A stretch of DNA of 64,000 nt. It comes from Chengkuizengella sediminis (GTDB taxonomy: Bacteria; Bacillota; Bacilli; Paenibacillales; KCTC-33759). The notes under the pieces are model-generated. The model did no database searches. It saw only the letters and a program-made list of their open reading frames with translations, and was not told the DNA's origin. Where the stretch lies: positions 186,001 to 250,000 of the forward strand of contig NZ_SIJC01000001.1 in assembly GCF_010078385.1 (NCBI RefSeq). The letters run 5' to 3'. This document shows, piece after piece, positions 25,672 through 35,901 of the stretch. The position numbers and the translations under genes were made by a program. Each line of letters opens with the position of its first letter. Positions within the stretch are counted from its first letter, which is position 1.

Positions 25672-27768
25672 TTAAGATTTATTGTCTGATACTAACGTTG
25701 CTTTACGAGAAAGATTGATGCGTCCTTGCTGGTCAATTTCAGTCACTTTAACAGTGATACTTTCACCCATTTTCACAACATCTTCAACCTTAGCAACTCG
25801 TTCAGTGGACAATTGAGAAATGTGAACCAATCCTTCTTTGCCCGGCAGTACTTCTACAAATGCACCAAACTTTTCGATTCTTTTGACTTTACCTAAGTAT
25901 GTTTCTCCAACTTCAACTTCTTTAACGATATTTTCAATCGTTTGTCTTGCCTTGTCATTCATTTCTTCGTTTACTGATGAGATAAAGATACGACCATCTT
26001 GTTCAATATCAATTTTCACACCGGTATCTTCAATTATTTTATTTATGATTTTTCCACCCGCTCCAATAACATCACGGATTTTATCAGGATTGATATTTAA
26101 AGTTAGAATTTTAGGAGCATACTGTGATAGTTTTTGATTTGGTTCTTGAATCGTTTCAAGCATCTTCCCTAAAATAAACATTCTACCCTCTGTAGCTTGA
26201 GTTAATGCCTGTGTTAATATTTCACGATTGATGCCCTCAATTTTAATGTCCATTTGAATGGCTGTCATTCCGTTACTGGTTCCAGCTACCTTAAAGTCCA
26301 TATCTCCAAGATGGTCTTCCATTCCTTGAATATCTGTTAGAATAGAGATGTGATCCTGATCTTTAATAAGACCCATCGCAATTCCAGCAACCGGGGCTTT
26401 TATTGGAACACCTGCATCCATCATAGCTAAAGTACTTGCACATATACTTGCTTGTGATGACGATCCATTAGACTCAAGAACTTCAGATACTAATCGTATT
26501 GTATAAGGGAAATCTGTTTCAGGTGGAATGACTTTTTCTAATGCTTTTTCTCCTAGTGCTCCGTGTCCAATTTCACGTCTACCTGGTGGTCTTAAAGGTC
26601 TTGCTTCCCCAACACTAAATGGTGGAAAGTTATAATGGTGCATAAATCTTTTTGATTCTTCAAGATCAATCCCATCTAAGATTTGAACATCTCCGAGTGC
26701 ACCTAAAGTACATATACTCAAGGCTTGTGTTTGTCCTCTTGTAAATAAACCTGAACCGTGAGTACGAGGTAATATATTGGTGTCTGATTCAATTGGACGT
26801 ATCTCATCTAAAGCTCTTCCATCAGGTCTTACTTTCTCATGTGTAATTAATCTTCTTACTTCCTCTTTCACGATAGTGTTCAGAGTTTCTTTAACATCTT
26901 TTAAAAAATCAGGTTCATTCTCATAAATGGCTGAGAAATGTTCTATTGTTTCATTTTTAACGAGATCTATAGCATCTTGTCGAGCATGTTTCTCATGAAC
27001 TTGTACAGCTTCAATCAAACGTTTTGATGCAAAATCACGAGTAGCTTGATTCACTTCTTCATTTACACTATGTAGTTCTACTGCCATTTTAGGCTTACCG
27101 GCAATTTCAACATACTTTTCTTGTACAGAGACTATTTTTTTGATCTCTTCATGACCAAACATGATCGCTTCTAAAACAATATCTTCGGGAACTTCGTCTG
27201 CTTCTCCCTCTACCATCATAATGGCATCGTTTGTTCCAGCGACAACTAAATATAAATCACTTTCCTCAATTTGAGCTCTGTTTGGATTAATGATAAATTC
27301 TTCATTAATTCTGCCGATAACAACCCCTCCGATAGGTCCGTTAAAAGGAATATCAGAGATACTTAAAGCTGCTGAAGTACCTATCATGGCAGTGATCTCG
27401 GGGGAGAAATTCTGATCCACACTCATGACTAAATTCATAATTTGCACTTCATTTCTAAACCCATCTGCAAAAAGTGGTCTAATAGCTCGATCCGTCAACC
27501 TACTAGCTAAAATCGCTTTCTCACTAGGACGACCTTCTCTTTTGATAAAACCACCAGGGATTTTACCTACCGCATATAATCTTTCTTCATAATTCACTGT
27601 TAGTGGGAAAAAATCTAAGTTACTTGCTTCATTAGAGGCAGTGACTGTACATAACACAACAGTATCTCCATAACTAACTTTTACAGCCGCATTAGCTTGT
27701 TTGGCTAAAACACCTGTCTCTAATGTAAGTTTTTCACCATTAATTTCCATATCTATTGTTTTTTTCAT
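25672..27768 (-). CDS. pnp: Polyribonucleotide nucleotidyltransferase (PNPase)
   Basis: 3'-5' phosphorolytic exoribonuclease and degradosome partner. Order: first RNase PH domain (about 1-220), helical domain, second RNase PH domain with [15 protein letters not shown] (about 390-400), then KH ([26 protein letters not shown], about 560) and S1 ([34 protein letters not shown]). The ATG at 27768 has AAGGAGGGACA upstream and gives 698 aa; a start 14 codons earlier lacks a ribosome site. A long leader with the 49-nt element and the rpsO terminator lies upstream. Confidence 0.98.
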   Translation of the reverse strand: MKKTIDMEINGEKLTLETGVLAKQANAAVKVSYGDTVVLCTVTASNEASNLDFFPLTVNYEERLYAVGKIPGGFIKREGRPSEKAILASRLTDRAIRPLFADGFRNEVQIMNLVMSVDQNFSPEITAMIGTSAALSISDIPFNGPIGGVVIGRINEEFIINPNRAQIEESDLYLVVAGTNDAIMMVEGEADEVPEDIVLEAIMFGHEEIKKIVSVQEKYVEIAGKPKMAVELHSVNEEVNQATRDFASKRLIEAVQVHEKHARQDAIDLVKNETIEHFSAIYENEPDFLKDVKETLNTIVKEEVRRLITHEKVRPDGRALDEIRPIESDTNILPRTHGSGLFTRGQTQALSICTLGALGDVQILDGIDLEESKRFMHHYNFPPFSVGEARPLRPPGRREIGHGALGEKALEKVIPPETDFPYTIRLVSEVLESNGSSSQASICASTLAMMDAGVPIKAPVAGIAMGLIKDQDHISILTDIQGMEDHLGDMDFKVAGTSNGMTAIQMDIKIEGINREILTQALTQATEGRMFILGKMLETIQEPNQKLSQYAPKILTLNINPDKIRDVIGAGGKIINKIIEDTGVKIDIEQDGRIFISSVNEEMNDKARQTIENIVKEVEVGETYLGKVKRIEKFGAFVEVLPGKEGLVHISQLSTERVAKVEDVVKMGESITVKVTEIDQQGRINLSRKATLVSDNKS

Positions 27769-27883
27769 ATTGTCCCTCCTTAGTATGTATAATCGTACAT
27801 CAAAATTCAATTCTTCATAAATGTTATTATTTCCTTCTTTTTTAAATAAATATCTACTTCAATAAAATCTTTTTAAAAAAACT

Positions 27884-27932
27884 CCTCTATTGGCATACCT
27901 CTATGGTGAAGACAGAGGGGTAATTGTCAGTT
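27884..27932 (-). ncRNA. 49-nt conserved RNA/terminator element, copy 2 (upstream of pnp)
   Basis: The minus strand reads ATTACCCCTCTGTCTTCACC, ATAGAGGTATGCCAAT, AGAGGAG, TTTTTTT, about 120 bases before the pnp start. It aligns gaplessly with the element after dut. The short inner stem GCC/GGC there becomes ACC/GGT here, a paired change, while TACCCCTCTGTCTTC and GCCAAT are invariant. CCTCT can also pair with AGAGG before the T-run, so here the conserved 5' part may form the terminator. Position in a leader would suit an attenuator of pnp. Confidence 0.6.
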
Positions 27933-27978
27933 CAGGATGTACTAATGCGATGTTACCAGTTCAAAATTTATACCAGTT

Positions 27979-28040
27979 AAAAAAAAACAACCTTATTGTT
28001 CACAGTTAGCTCAATTAGCCAAAGGATGAACAACCGGTTG
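27979..28040 (-). terminator. Intrinsic terminator of rpsO
   Basis: On the minus strand, a long interrupted hairpin: CAACC and TTGTTCA pair with TGAACAA and GGTTG around an inner TTGGCT/AGCTAA stem, followed by nine T residues. It starts 12 bases after the rpsO stop. Confidence 0.85.
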
Positions 28041-28052
28041 CTTTTAACTTTA

Positions 28053-28322
28053 TTATCTACGTAATCCTAGTTTTTCAATGAGCGTACTGTAACGTTTTAG
28101 ATCATTTTTCTTCAAATACGCTAATAAACTACGACGTTGACCAACCATTTTTAACAATCCACGACGGGAATGATGATCTTTTTTGTGTGTACGTAAGTGA
28201 TCTGTCAGATTGTTTATGTTCTCAGTTAGGATAGCAATTTGTACTTCTGGTGATCCTGTATCCGTTTCATGAACTTTAAATTCTTGAATGATTTCTGTTT
28301 TACGTTCTGCTGTAAGTGCCAT
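28053..28322 (-). CDS. rpsO: 30S ribosomal protein S15
   Basis: An 89-aa S15, which binds the 16S rRNA central domain early in 30S assembly. The sequence [43 protein letters not shown]... [19 protein letters not shown] is typical. The ATG at 28322 follows AAGGAGGTGAAACGG. It has its own strong extended -10 promoter and an approximately 120-base leader, and ends in a large terminator; S15 is known to autoregulate through its leader in several bacteria. Confidence 0.98.
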   Translation of the reverse strand: MALTAERKTEIIQEFKVHETDTGSPEVQIAILTENINNLTDHLRTHKKDHHSRRGLLKMVGQRRSLLAYLKKNDLKRYSTLIEKLGLRR

Positions 28323-28440
28323 CCGTTTCACCTCCTTCTTCAATAAAATCGCCAATAGCCCAGAATTCGCCGGTGAAACGTCATTCCATGCTAAGGTTCG
28401 TATGGTGTAAAGGGAAAAATTTCTTCTTCACTCAACACCG
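28323..28440 (-). promoter_or_regulatory. rpsO 5' leader, candidate S15 autoregulatory region
   Basis: About 118 bases lie between the predicted transcription start and the rpsO ATG, much longer than needed. On the minus strand the last part (GGGCTATTGGCGATTTTATTGAAG, 28335-28360 region) precedes an AGGAGGTGA site. An S15-binding leader is inferred from the length and from autoregulation known in Geobacillus and other bacteria; I could not establish a specific fold. Confidence 0.35.
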
Positions 28441-28445
28441 TTGTT

Positions 28446-28474
28446 AGTATATCACAACTGTTTTATGAAAGCAA
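28446..28474 (-). promoter_or_regulatory. Sigma-A promoter of rpsO (extended -10)
   Basis: On the minus strand, TTGCTT (28469-28474), 17 bases ending in TGA, TATACT (28446-28451). The extended -10 is near consensus. Confidence 0.8.
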
Positions 28475-28539
28475 AGAAATATATAACCCCAAAATTATAT
28501 TTTCCTATATGTGAACAAAAATCCTCCTGTTTGAACCAA

Positions 28540-29499
28540 TCAAAGGTTGATGTTACTTTTTTGAGTGTACAGTTTTGCTTTTTTAACATCCTCTTTAATT
28601 TGCTCAACTAAGGCTTCTACAGATTGAAATCTCTTTTCATCTCTTAAATAAGATAAAAATTCAACCTTTATTTCTTCATCATAAATATCCTCAGAGAAGT
28701 CGAATATATGTGCTTCTAAGGTCGGTGTAATATTTTCTTCATAAAATGTTGGTTTAACTCCGATATTTAGAACTCCTGAGTACACTTTATCATTCAATGA
28801 AATTTTTACGACGTAAACACCTTTTTTAGGAAGTACGAAAGGTTCAGATATTTCTATGTTAGCGGTAGGAAAACCGATTGTTCTGCCTCTACCATCCCCA
28901 TGTACAACTGTACCGGTTATAAAATAGTCACGCCCTGTAAATTGTCTTATTCTATCAACATTCCCCAAATGTAATTGTTCCCTGATCAGGGTACTGCTTA
29001 CTTTTTCTCCATTTAAGTTATATGGTTCAACGATGTTTACACTCATTCTACGGTCACAGATTTGTTTTAAAGTTTCAACTGTCCCACTTCCTCGGTAGCC
29101 AAATGTAAAATCAAATCCAACAACGATAGTATGTAATTTAAGTGGGAATAAAAACTTATTCACAAAATCATCTGTGCTCACTTTTGAAAATTCTTTATCA
29201 AAGTGAACAATATAAACATAGTCTAAATCCAAGCTTTCAAGAAGTTCCATCTTTTTTTGAAGTGGAACAAGATATCTTGAATATTTAGATTGACCTAATA
29301 CTTCTCTGGGATGGGGATTAAAAGTCATGATAGACAATGGTATTTGATTTCTTTTCGCAATATTTCTTGCATTTTGAATCACATACTGATGTCCTAAATG
29401 AATACCATCAAAATCACCGATCGCTAAAACCTGCTGTGAATCAGGCAGGTTTGGGATTGGAAACTGTAAAGGATAAGATAAATGGATAATTTTCATCAT
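28540..29499 (-). CDS. ribF: Bifunctional riboflavin kinase/FAD synthetase
   Basis: Phosphorylates riboflavin to FMN and adenylylates it to FAD. The N-terminal nucleotidyltransferase has GDFDGIHLGHQYVI (about residue 30) and a later STLIREQL. The C-terminal kinase has GRGRTIGFPTANIE (about 200-213) and PKKGVYVV. 319 aa is normal; the B. subtilis orthologue is ribC. It is last in the rimP-nusA-infB-truB cluster. Two ATGs in a row are both usable. Confidence 0.97.
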   Translation of the reverse strand: MMKIIHLSYPLQFPIPNLPDSQQVLAIGDFDGIHLGHQYVIQNARNIAKRNQIPLSIMTFNPHPREVLGQSKYSRYLVPLQKKMELLESLDLDYVYIVHFDKEFSKVSTDDFVNKFLFPLKLHTIVVGFDFTFGYRGSGTVETLKQICDRRMSVNIVEPYNLNGEKVSSTLIREQLHLGNVDRIRQFTGRDYFITGTVVHGDGRGRTIGFPTANIEISEPFVLPKKGVYVVKISLNDKVYSGVLNIGVKPTFYEENITPTLEAHIFDFSEDIYDEEIKVEFLSYLRDEKRFQSVEALVEQIKEDVKKAKLYTQKSNINL

Positions 29500-29525
29500 T
29501 TTTCACCTACATTAATTAACGATCC

Positions 29526-30449
29526 TTAAGAATGATTGTTTAAAAACAGCTTGTTTGGAATGACCATTTGATTGATGTGGTCTAATTTATAAATACCAAT
29601 AAATACATTATTTTCTGAATATAACCGAATGAGATCGTTATCTGATTCGGGTTTGGACTTTAAATCTGAAAAATTTAACCTTTTTCCAAAACGTGCATTT
29701 TGCAATTGTGTATCTTTTATAATAAAACTTGAAAAATGGTGGATAGATTGATCGATTGATATTAATTTGTGATTTAGATCATTCTCATCAACCAATTTTT
29801 GAATTTCATCTATGGACAAACATTGGTCTAAATCAATGTTTCCGGTTGCAGTTCGAACTAAAGAAAGCATTGTCGCTGGGAGATTTAACTCCCTTCCTAT
29901 GTCTACACATAATGTTCGAATATACGTTCCTTTGGAGCATAATACTCTAAACTTAATTTCTGGATACTGTAGATCCAAATTAAAGTGAAGCAAATCAATT
30001 TTATGTATCGTAACTGCTCTAGGTTTTCTTTCGACTTCTTCACCTTTTCTAGCTAATTCATATAATTTTTTCCCTTTGATTTTTACTGCAGAATACATTG
30101 GAGGTATCTGTTGAATATCACCAATGAAAGTGTTTATCGTACTTTCAATTTGATCCCTGGTGACCTTCACCTGCTCTAATTGTTCAGTCACTTTACCCGT
30201 CATGTCTTCAGTGTCTGTTGAAATGCCCAATTTCAAAATCACTTCATATTCCTTAGGTAAAAGCTGGATGTACTCAACGACTCTGGTAGCCTTTCCAATA
30301 CATAAAGGTAAAACCCCTGTAACTTCTGGATCCAGCGTACCTGTATGACCAATTCTTTTTATTCTTAAAATTCCCCTTACTTTTGCAACAACATCATGTG
30401 ATGTCCAACCTTTTGGTTTTAAAACAGGTAAAATGCCTTCAACATTCAT
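29526..30449 (-). CDS. truB: tRNA pseudouridine-55 synthase TruB
   Basis: Makes pseudouridine 55 in the T-loop of tRNA. The N-terminus GILPVLKPKGWTSHDVVAKVR and the catalytic GHTGTLDPEVTGVLPLCIG (Asp about residue 40) are clear; CSKGTYIRTLCVDIG is the later family motif. A C-terminal PUA-like tail is divergent. The start overlaps the nrnA stop (ATGA). 307 aa is normal. Confidence 0.97.
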   Translation of the reverse strand: MNVEGILPVLKPKGWTSHDVVAKVRGILRIKRIGHTGTLDPEVTGVLPLCIGKATRVVEYIQLLPKEYEVILKLGISTDTEDMTGKVTEQLEQVKVTRDQIESTINTFIGDIQQIPPMYSAVKIKGKKLYELARKGEEVERKPRAVTIHKIDLLHFNLDLQYPEIKFRVLCSKGTYIRTLCVDIGRELNLPATMLSLVRTATGNIDLDQCLSIDEIQKLVDENDLNHKLISIDQSIHHFSSFIIKDTQLQNARFGKRLNFSDLKSKPESDNDLIRLYSENNVFIGIYKLDHINQMVIPNKLFLNNHS

Positions 30450-31432
30450 GAAATTTTTTTCTCCAACTCTTGTATTACATTTTTAATAACAGTTTCAATT
30501 TGTCCTTCAACCAATGCACCAGAAGCTAATATATGTCCGCCCCCATTAAAAAATTGAGCTACTTCTGCCACATTTACTTTTCCAGCTGAACGAAAACTTA
30601 TCTTCACTTGATTCTCATTGACTTGTTTGAATAATACTCCAACCTCAACCCCATAAATATTTCTTGGAATATTTATAAGACCCTCAAGATCATCTGAAGA
30701 AGCCTTGGATTGTTTTATATCTTCTATTGTGACAGTCATCCAAGCAATTTGTTTGTTATTAGCAAAATTTAAAGTGGAAAGTGATTTTTCCAAAAGCGCA
30801 AGATGTGATAGGGTGAACTTTTCTAACAATTCTTCAGCAAAATGATTGGCATTAACGCCTTGTTCCAATAACTTGGATGCCAATTTCATTACTTTTGGTG
30901 TCGTATTAGAATATCTGAATCCACCCGTATCTGTAAGCAACCCAGCATATACACATTCTGCAAGTTCTTTAGTCCAAGGAATGTTAAGAAATTCAATAAT
31001 ATCATTTAAAACTTCAGTCGTAGAAGCTGATGTTTCCTGAATGAAATTAAGGATCCCAAAACCATCATTTGTAGGATGATGATCAATGTTTAAAATTTGA
31101 ACATCATCCGAAAATGTTTGAGCTACTTTACCCATTCTTGAAAAATCTGCACAATCAACAGAAATAACATATTTATAAGGATGACTTAATTTCGTTGATG
31201 AATATTGCTGTATTTGTTTTGCTCCTTGTAACAAATGGAACTTTTTGGGGATTTCATTTTCATTCAACATGACAAATTTCTTGTTTAAATGTTGTAAAAT
31301 CAATCCCATCGCACAAGTTGAGCTAATCGCATCTCCGTCTGGTTGAACATGGGATACAACTAAAAAAACATCATGATTTTGAATAAAATTCTGTATATCA
31401 GATAATACACCTTCATCTAAAAGAACACTCAT
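30446..31432 (-). CDS. nrnA: Oligoribonuclease/pAp phosphatase NrnA (DHH family)
   Basis: Degrades nanoRNA and 3'-phosphoadenosine 5'-phosphate. The DHH domain has [13 protein letters not shown] (about residue 28), [10 protein letters not shown], and [12 protein letters not shown] (about 118), with ETSASTTE after it. The DHHA1 domain holds [27 protein letters not shown]. 328 aa fits. The start overlaps the rbfA stop (ATGA), and its own stop overlaps truB, so three genes are translationally chained. Confidence 0.95.
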   Translation of the reverse strand: MSVLLDEGVLSDIQNFIQNHDVFLVVSHVQPDGDAISSTCAMGLILQHLNKKFVMLNENEIPKKFHLLQGAKQIQQYSSTKLSHPYKYVISVDCADFSRMGKVAQTFSDDVQILNIDHHPTNDGFGILNFIQETSASTTEVLNDIIEFLNIPWTKELAECVYAGLLTDTGGFRYSNTTPKVMKLASKLLEQGVNANHFAEELLEKFTLSHLALLEKSLSTLNFANNKQIAWMTVTIEDIKQSKASSDDLEGLINIPRNIYGVEVGVLFKQVNENQVKISFRSAGKVNVAEVAQFFNGGGHILASGALVEGQIETVIKNVIQELEKKIS

Positions 31433-31782
31433 ACATTAGCATCCTTATTCATATCTCTTAACATCTCTTCAATACGATTACCGTATTCAATAGAGGAGTC
31501 GATTTTGAATATCAATTCAGGTATATGTCTAAGGCGAATTCTTTTCCCTAATTCAGAACGAATATATCCACTTGCCTTAGATAAACCCTGTAAAGAATCA
31601 TCTTTTTCCTTTTCACTACCAAAAATGCTTAAATACACTTTTGCTTGGGATAAGTCATTTGTCACTTCCACACCTGTAACTGTAACAAAACCAACTCTCG
31701 GGTCTTTAATTTCAGTTTGGAGAATCAAACTGAGCTCTTTTTTGATCTGCTCTCCAATTCGACCTACTCTTATTTTGGCCAT
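31429..31782 (-). CDS. rbfA: Ribosome-binding factor A
   Basis: A 117-aa KH-like protein needed for maturation of the 30S subunit and cold adaptation. The sequence [49 protein letters not shown] is diagnostic, and the C-terminal [25 protein letters not shown] completes the fold. It lies four bases after infB and overlaps nrnA. Confidence 0.97.
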   Translation of the reverse strand: MAKIRVGRIGEQIKKELSLILQTEIKDPRVGFVTVTGVEVTNDLSQAKVYLSIFGSEKEKDDSLQGLSKASGYIRSELGKRIRLRHIPELIFKIDSSIEYGNRIEEMLRDMNKDANV

Positions 31783-31786
31783 ATGA

Positions 31787-34066
31787 TCACCTCTCGACAG
31801 TTTCCATTACGAATGCTTCAACAATATCCCCTTCTTTGAGATCACTATAGTTCTCTATTGTTAATCCACACTCATAACCTTGAGCAACCTCTTTAGCATC
31901 ATCTTTAAAACGTTTAAGGGAATCAAGCTGTCCTTCGTGAACTACGATACCCTCTCTAATTAAACGAACTTCAGCATTACGAGACATTTTACCAGAAGTT
32001 ACCATGCACCCAGCAATTTTACCAACTTTACTGTTTTTAAATATATTTCTCACTTCAGCATGCCCAATTACGACTTCTTTAAATTCAGGATCTAACATCC
32101 CTTTCATCGCACTTTCAATTTCTTCAATTGCATTATAGATGATACGGTGTAAACGCACATCTACCTGCTCTTGTTCTGCAGTTGCGATGGCCCTAGGATC
32201 AGGTCTAACATTGAATCCAATAATAATGGCGTTTGAAGCAGAAGCCAAAATAATATCTGATTCAGTAATCGCTCCAGCTCCAGTATGAATGATCTTCACC
32301 CTTACACCTTCAACATTGATTTTTTCTAATGAGCCTTTTAATGCTTCAGCAGATCCTTGTACATCTGCTTTAATAATCACAGGAAGTTCCTTCATTTCTC
32401 CTTCTTGAATATGTTTGAATAAATCATCTAAAGTAATGCGGGTGTTCACATTCATTTCCTGTTGTCTTACTTCGTTTGCTCTTTTATCCGCAATGGCCTT
32501 AGCTTTCTTTTCTTCTTCAAACACGATGAAAGGATCTCCAGCTTGTGGTACTTCTGTTAGACCTGTTAATTCTACAGGGGTAGATGGACCTGCCACTTTA
32601 ATTCTTCTTCCCTTATCATTTACCATGGCTCTTACGCGACCAAAACATACACCCGCTACAAAAACATTTCCGATTTCCAAAGTCCCTTGTTGAACAAGTA
32701 CTCTGGCAACAGGTCCTCTTCCTTTATCAAGCTCCGCTTCAATTACAGTACCTCTTGCTCTTTTATTAGGATTTGCTTTAAGTTCTTCAACTTCTGTTAC
32801 AAGTAAAATCATTTCTAAAAGTTCATCTAAACCTTCACCTTGTTTTGCGGACACATTTACGAATATGGTGTCTCCGCCCCATTCTTCAGGTACTAGATTG
32901 TACTCTGTAAGCTCTTGTTTAATTTTATCAGGATTTGCTTCTGGTTTATCTATTTTATTCACTGCAACAATAATTGGAACCTCTGCAGCTTTCGCATGAT
33001 TAATGGCTTCAACTGTTTGTGGCATAACTCCATCATCTGCTGCAACAACTAAGATCGTGATATCCGTTATTTTTGAACCTCTAGCTCTCATTGTTGTAAA
33101 AGCTTCATGACCAGGGGTATCAAGGAAAGTGATCTTTTTATCATTTCTTTCTACTTGATAAGCACCAATATGTTGTGTGATACCACCCGCTTCTCCTTCA
33201 GTGACTTTTGTTTTTCTGATGGCGTCTAAAAGAGTTGTTTTTCCGTGATCAACATGTCCCATGATTGTCACTACAGCAGGTCGTTCTTTTAAATCTTTTT
33301 CATCATCTACTTCCTCAATTTCGAACTCGTCCTCTTCTACTGGGAGTCTGACATCTACTTCAACTTTGTACTCATCTGCAATAAGTTGAATTGTATCTAA
33401 ATCAATCTCTTGGTTAATATTAGCCATAACCCCAAGAAATAATAATTTTTTAATCACTTCAGAAACATCTTTATGCAAAAGCTTAGCTAATTCACCTACA
33501 GACATGTTTCCTCTAACAATGATCTTTTTAGGTGTATTATCAATTTTCTCCTTTACTTCTACATTGCTGTTTTGATATCTCTTGTTCTTACCCTTATAAT
33601 TTTTATACCCTCTAGAATTTGGTTGATTTCTTCTCTGTGAAGGTTTGAAATTTTTTGATGAACTATCGTTTCTTCTGTTTTGACCACTTGTGTTAGTGGA
33701 AGCCTGTTTAGTTGATTGGTTGGGTTGCTTACTTTTATTTATCTCAGATGTTTGTGTTTTTTTCATTACATGTTCCTTTTTATCATTATTTGTGACTTGT
33801 TTGTTTTGTTTCTCAGTTTGCTTTGAAGATTTTCTCTTATCTTGATGAAGATCAGCTTTTTCTGGAGCATCATTTGCTGATTTCTTTTCTGCAGCATTTT
33901 CCTTAATGTTACGGAAAAATTGTTCAACTTTTTTGATGGATTCATCTTCAATCACACTCATGTGATTATTTACTGCGATATCCATTTTTTTCAAAATTGT
34001 AATAATTTCTTTACTACTCATGTTTATGGACTTAGCATATTCATAAACTCTAAATTTTTTACTCAA
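31787..34066 (-). CDS. infB: Translation initiation factor IF-2
   Basis: GTPase that brings initiator tRNA to the 30S subunit. Order: IF2N helix ([28 protein letters not shown]), a long Lys/Asn/Gln-rich low-complexity linker (about 55-170), a second IF2N, the G domain with G1 [10 protein letters not shown]3 DTPGHEAF, G4 NKID, and domains II-IV. 759 aa exceeds B. subtilis IF-2 through the linker. The start is TTG with GAGGTGAAGAG upstream. It lies in the nusA-ylxR-ylxQ-infB-rbfA run. Confidence 0.98.
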   Translation of the reverse strand: MSKKFRVYEYAKSINMSSKEIITILKKMDIAVNNHMSVIEDESIKKVEQFFRNIKENAAEKKSANDAPEKADLHQDKRKSSKQTEKQNKQVTNNDKKEHVMKKTQTSEINKSKQPNQSTKQASTNTSGQNRRNDSSSKNFKPSQRRNQPNSRGYKNYKGKNKRYQNSNVEVKEKIDNTPKKIIVRGNMSVGELAKLLHKDVSEVIKKLLFLGVMANINQEIDLDTIQLIADEYKVEVDVRLPVEEDEFEIEEVDDEKDLKERPAVVTIMGHVDHGKTTLLDAIRKTKVTEGEAGGITQHIGAYQVERNDKKITFLDTPGHEAFTTMRARGSKITDITILVVAADDGVMPQTVEAINHAKAAEVPIIVAVNKIDKPEANPDKIKQELTEYNLVPEEWGGDTIFVNVSAKQGEGLDELLEMILLVTEVEELKANPNKRARGTVIEAELDKGRGPVARVLVQQGTLEIGNVFVAGVCFGRVRAMVNDKGRRIKVAGPSTPVELTGLTEVPQAGDPFIVFEEEKKAKAIADKRANEVRQQEMNVNTRITLDDLFKHIQEGEMKELPVIIKADVQGSAEALKGSLEKINVEGVRVKIIHTGAGAITESDIILASASNAIIIGFNVRPDPRAIATAEQEQVDVRLHRIIYNAIEEIESAMKGMLDPEFKEVVIGHAEVRNIFKNSKVGKIAGCMVTSGKMSRNAEVRLIREGIVVHEGQLDSLKRFKDDAKEVAQGYECGLTIENYSDLKEGDIVEAFVMETVER

Positions 34067-34077
34067 TACTCTTCACC

Positions 34078-34395
34078 TCACATCTCTTTTTCCATACAAT
34101 TCATGATCATTTTTACAAAACCATCATCAGTAATTGCAATCACAACACGTTCTGCTTCTCCTAGACTTTGACCTAATTGAGAGCGATTATTATATTGGAT
34201 GAGTGGAACATGATAAGAACTGCACTTATCCTTAAATTTCTTAGAAGTATTATCAGAAGCATCACTCGCAATGATAACTAATTTTGCTTCATTAGATCGA
34301 ATCTTGTTTAATACTTTCTCCTCACCAGACAAGCATTTACCAGCTCGTTTTGCAAGACCTATATACGATAATATCTTGTTATTTTTTTCCATCAT
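34078..34395 (-). CDS. ylxQ: YlxQ, L7Ae-family RNA-binding protein
   Basis: A 105-aa L7Ae/L30e/S12e-type protein (KILSYIGLAKRAGKCLSGEEKVLNKIRSNEAKLVIIASDAS), a family that binds kink-turn RNA. It overlaps the end of ylxR by 17 bases, with GAGGAAC before its ATG. The conserved position between ylxR and infB suggests a role with ribosomes or NusA; this is inference. Confidence 0.92.
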   Translation of the reverse strand: MMEKNNKILSYIGLAKRAGKCLSGEEKVLNKIRSNEAKLVIIASDASDNTSKKFKDKCSSYHVPLIQYNNRSQLGQSLGEAERVVIAITDDGFVKMIMNCMEKEM

Positions 34396-34666
34396 GTTCC
34401 TCTATTTTCGTGAAGTTTAATTCTAACTGCTCATATATTTCCCGGTCGACTTGATGTTTTAATGCTCTGTCAAGTGAATTATTTTTCATAGCTAATTGTG
34501 AGCAACTTACTGTTTTACATAAATAAGCCCCTCTACCAGACTTTTTACCTGTTGAATCAATGATCACTTCATTTTCTGGGGACCTAACGATTCGAACTAG
34601 CTCTTTTTTAGTTTTCATTTCCTGGCAAGCAACACATTTTCTCATAGGAATTTTTCGATTTCGCAT
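34379..34666 (-). CDS. ylxR: YlxR (DUF448) nucleic-acid-binding protein
   Basis: A 95-aa basic protein with MRKCVACQEMKTKKELVRIVRSPENEV and the GRGAYLCK motif that defines DUF448/YlxR. Cysteines at CVAC and C in YLCKTVSC are family features. Members bind RNA or regulate transcription (RnpM/YlxR has been linked to RNase P in B. subtilis). It lies between nusA and ylxQ and is translationally linked to ylxQ. Confidence 0.93.
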   Translation of the reverse strand: MRNRKIPMRKCVACQEMKTKKELVRIVRSPENEVIIDSTGKKSGRGAYLCKTVSCSQLAMKNNSLDRALKHQVDREIYEQLELNFTKIEEHDGKK

Positions 34667-34690
34667 AAAATCACCTTATTTCATGAGAAT

Positions 34691-35785
34691 TTACTCAAAT
34701 GATAGAAAATCTTCTTGTGGTAGATCGCTGCCTTCTTTCGGTCTACCAAACTGCTCAAAAGCTTGTGATTCACTTTTGATATCTATTTTCCAACCCGTTA
34801 ATTTAGCAGCAAGTCTTGCATTCTGACCCTTGATCCCTATAGCAAGTGACAATTGAAAATCTGGCACGATCACTCTACACATTTTATCTTCTTCTAATAT
34901 TTGTACCTCAAGAACTTTAGATGGACTTAATGCATTAGCAACATATTCACTAATATCTTCAGACCAATAAACAATATCAATTCTTTCACCTTTTAATTCA
35001 TCTACTATGGTTTGGACTCGCATTCCTTTTTGTCCTACACAGGCACCTACTGAATCAACATCGGGGTTAGGGGAATACACTGCGATTTTAGATCGATAAC
35101 CTGCTTCTCTTGCTACAGAACGAATTTCTACGATTCCGTCATAGATTTCTGGCACCTCTAGTTCAAATAATCTTTTTAATAAACCAGGGTGAGTTCTTGA
35201 CAGCATAATTAAAGGACCCTTAGTTGAATTTTCAACTTTTGTGATGAAAGCTTTAATGCGATCACCTTGTTGGAATTTTTCAGTTGGCATAATCTCATTT
35301 AGGGGTAATAAACCTTCTACTCTACCTAGATTAATATATATATTTCTTGGATCCATTCTTTCTACGATGCCCGTTATGATATCTTCTTCTTTATCAATGA
35401 ATTCATTAAATATAAGTCCTCTTTCAGCTTCACGAATCCTTTGAGTCACGACCTGTTTAGCTGTTTGTGCTGCAATACGACCAAAATCTCTCGGTGTGAC
35501 TTCTATTTCAACGATATCATCTAAATGGTAATTTGCATTAATAGATCGTGCCGCATCGATGGAGATTTCCAATCTTGGATCTAGCACTTCTTCTACAACT
35601 GTCTTTCTTGCAAAAACTTTAATTACGCCTGTTTGTTGATTAATATCCACTCTTACATTTTGTGCGGTATAATTACGTTTGTAACTTGAAATTAATGCCG
35701 CTTCAAGAGCATCAATTAATACCTCCTTGCTAATCCCTTTTTCTCTTTCGATTTCAGTTAGAGCTTCAATAAACTCTGCATTCAT
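34691..35785 (-). CDS. nusA: Transcription termination/antitermination factor NusA
   Basis: Pausing and termination factor bound to RNA polymerase. The N-terminal domain is MNAEFIEALTEIEREKGISKEVLIDALEAALISSYKR; an S1 domain (DIITGIVERMDPRNIYINLGRVEGLLP, about 135) and two KH domains follow (VDSVGACVGQKGMRVQTIVDELKGERIDIV; SLAIGIKGQNARLAAKLTGWKIDI). 364 aa lacks C-terminal acidic repeats, as usual in Firmicutes. A repeat element separates it from rimP, and a weak terminator lies in the leader of the transcript. Confidence 0.98.
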   Translation of the reverse strand: MNAEFIEALTEIEREKGISKEVLIDALEAALISSYKRNYTAQNVRVDINQQTGVIKVFARKTVVEEVLDPRLEISIDAARSINANYHLDDIVEIEVTPRDFGRIAAQTAKQVVTQRIREAERGLIFNEFIDKEEDIITGIVERMDPRNIYINLGRVEGLLPLNEIMPTEKFQQGDRIKAFITKVENSTKGPLIMLSRTHPGLLKRLFELEVPEIYDGIVEIRSVAREAGYRSKIAVYSPNPDVDSVGACVGQKGMRVQTIVDELKGERIDIVYWSEDISEYVANALSPSKVLEVQILEEDKMCRVIVPDFQLSLAIGIKGQNARLAAKLTGWKIDIKSESQAFEQFGRPKEGSDLPQEDFLSFE

Positions 35786-35829
35786 TTGAAACTAGTCCCT
35801 CCTTTCAAAAAATCAAGCTAATAATCTGT

Positions 35830-35889
35830 GTTCAAAAATTTCCGTTTTTCAGTACAGAGAAGATTGTGTGAATATACAGAAGTTTGAAC
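35830..35889. repeat. Dispersed repeat copy between rimP and nusA
   Basis: The plus strand reads GTTCAAAAATTTCCG, then TTTTTCAGTACAGAGAAGATTGTGTGAA, and ends AGTTTGAAC, so GTTCAAA and TTTGAAC are terminal inverted repeats about 60 bp apart. GAGAAGATTGT is shared with the copy at 2721. It is a short version of the 161-bp copy at 63271, in the same orientation, and accounts for the unusual 116-bp gap between rimP and nusA. Confidence 0.65.
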
Positions 35890-35901
35890 AACATCTCATA
35901 T

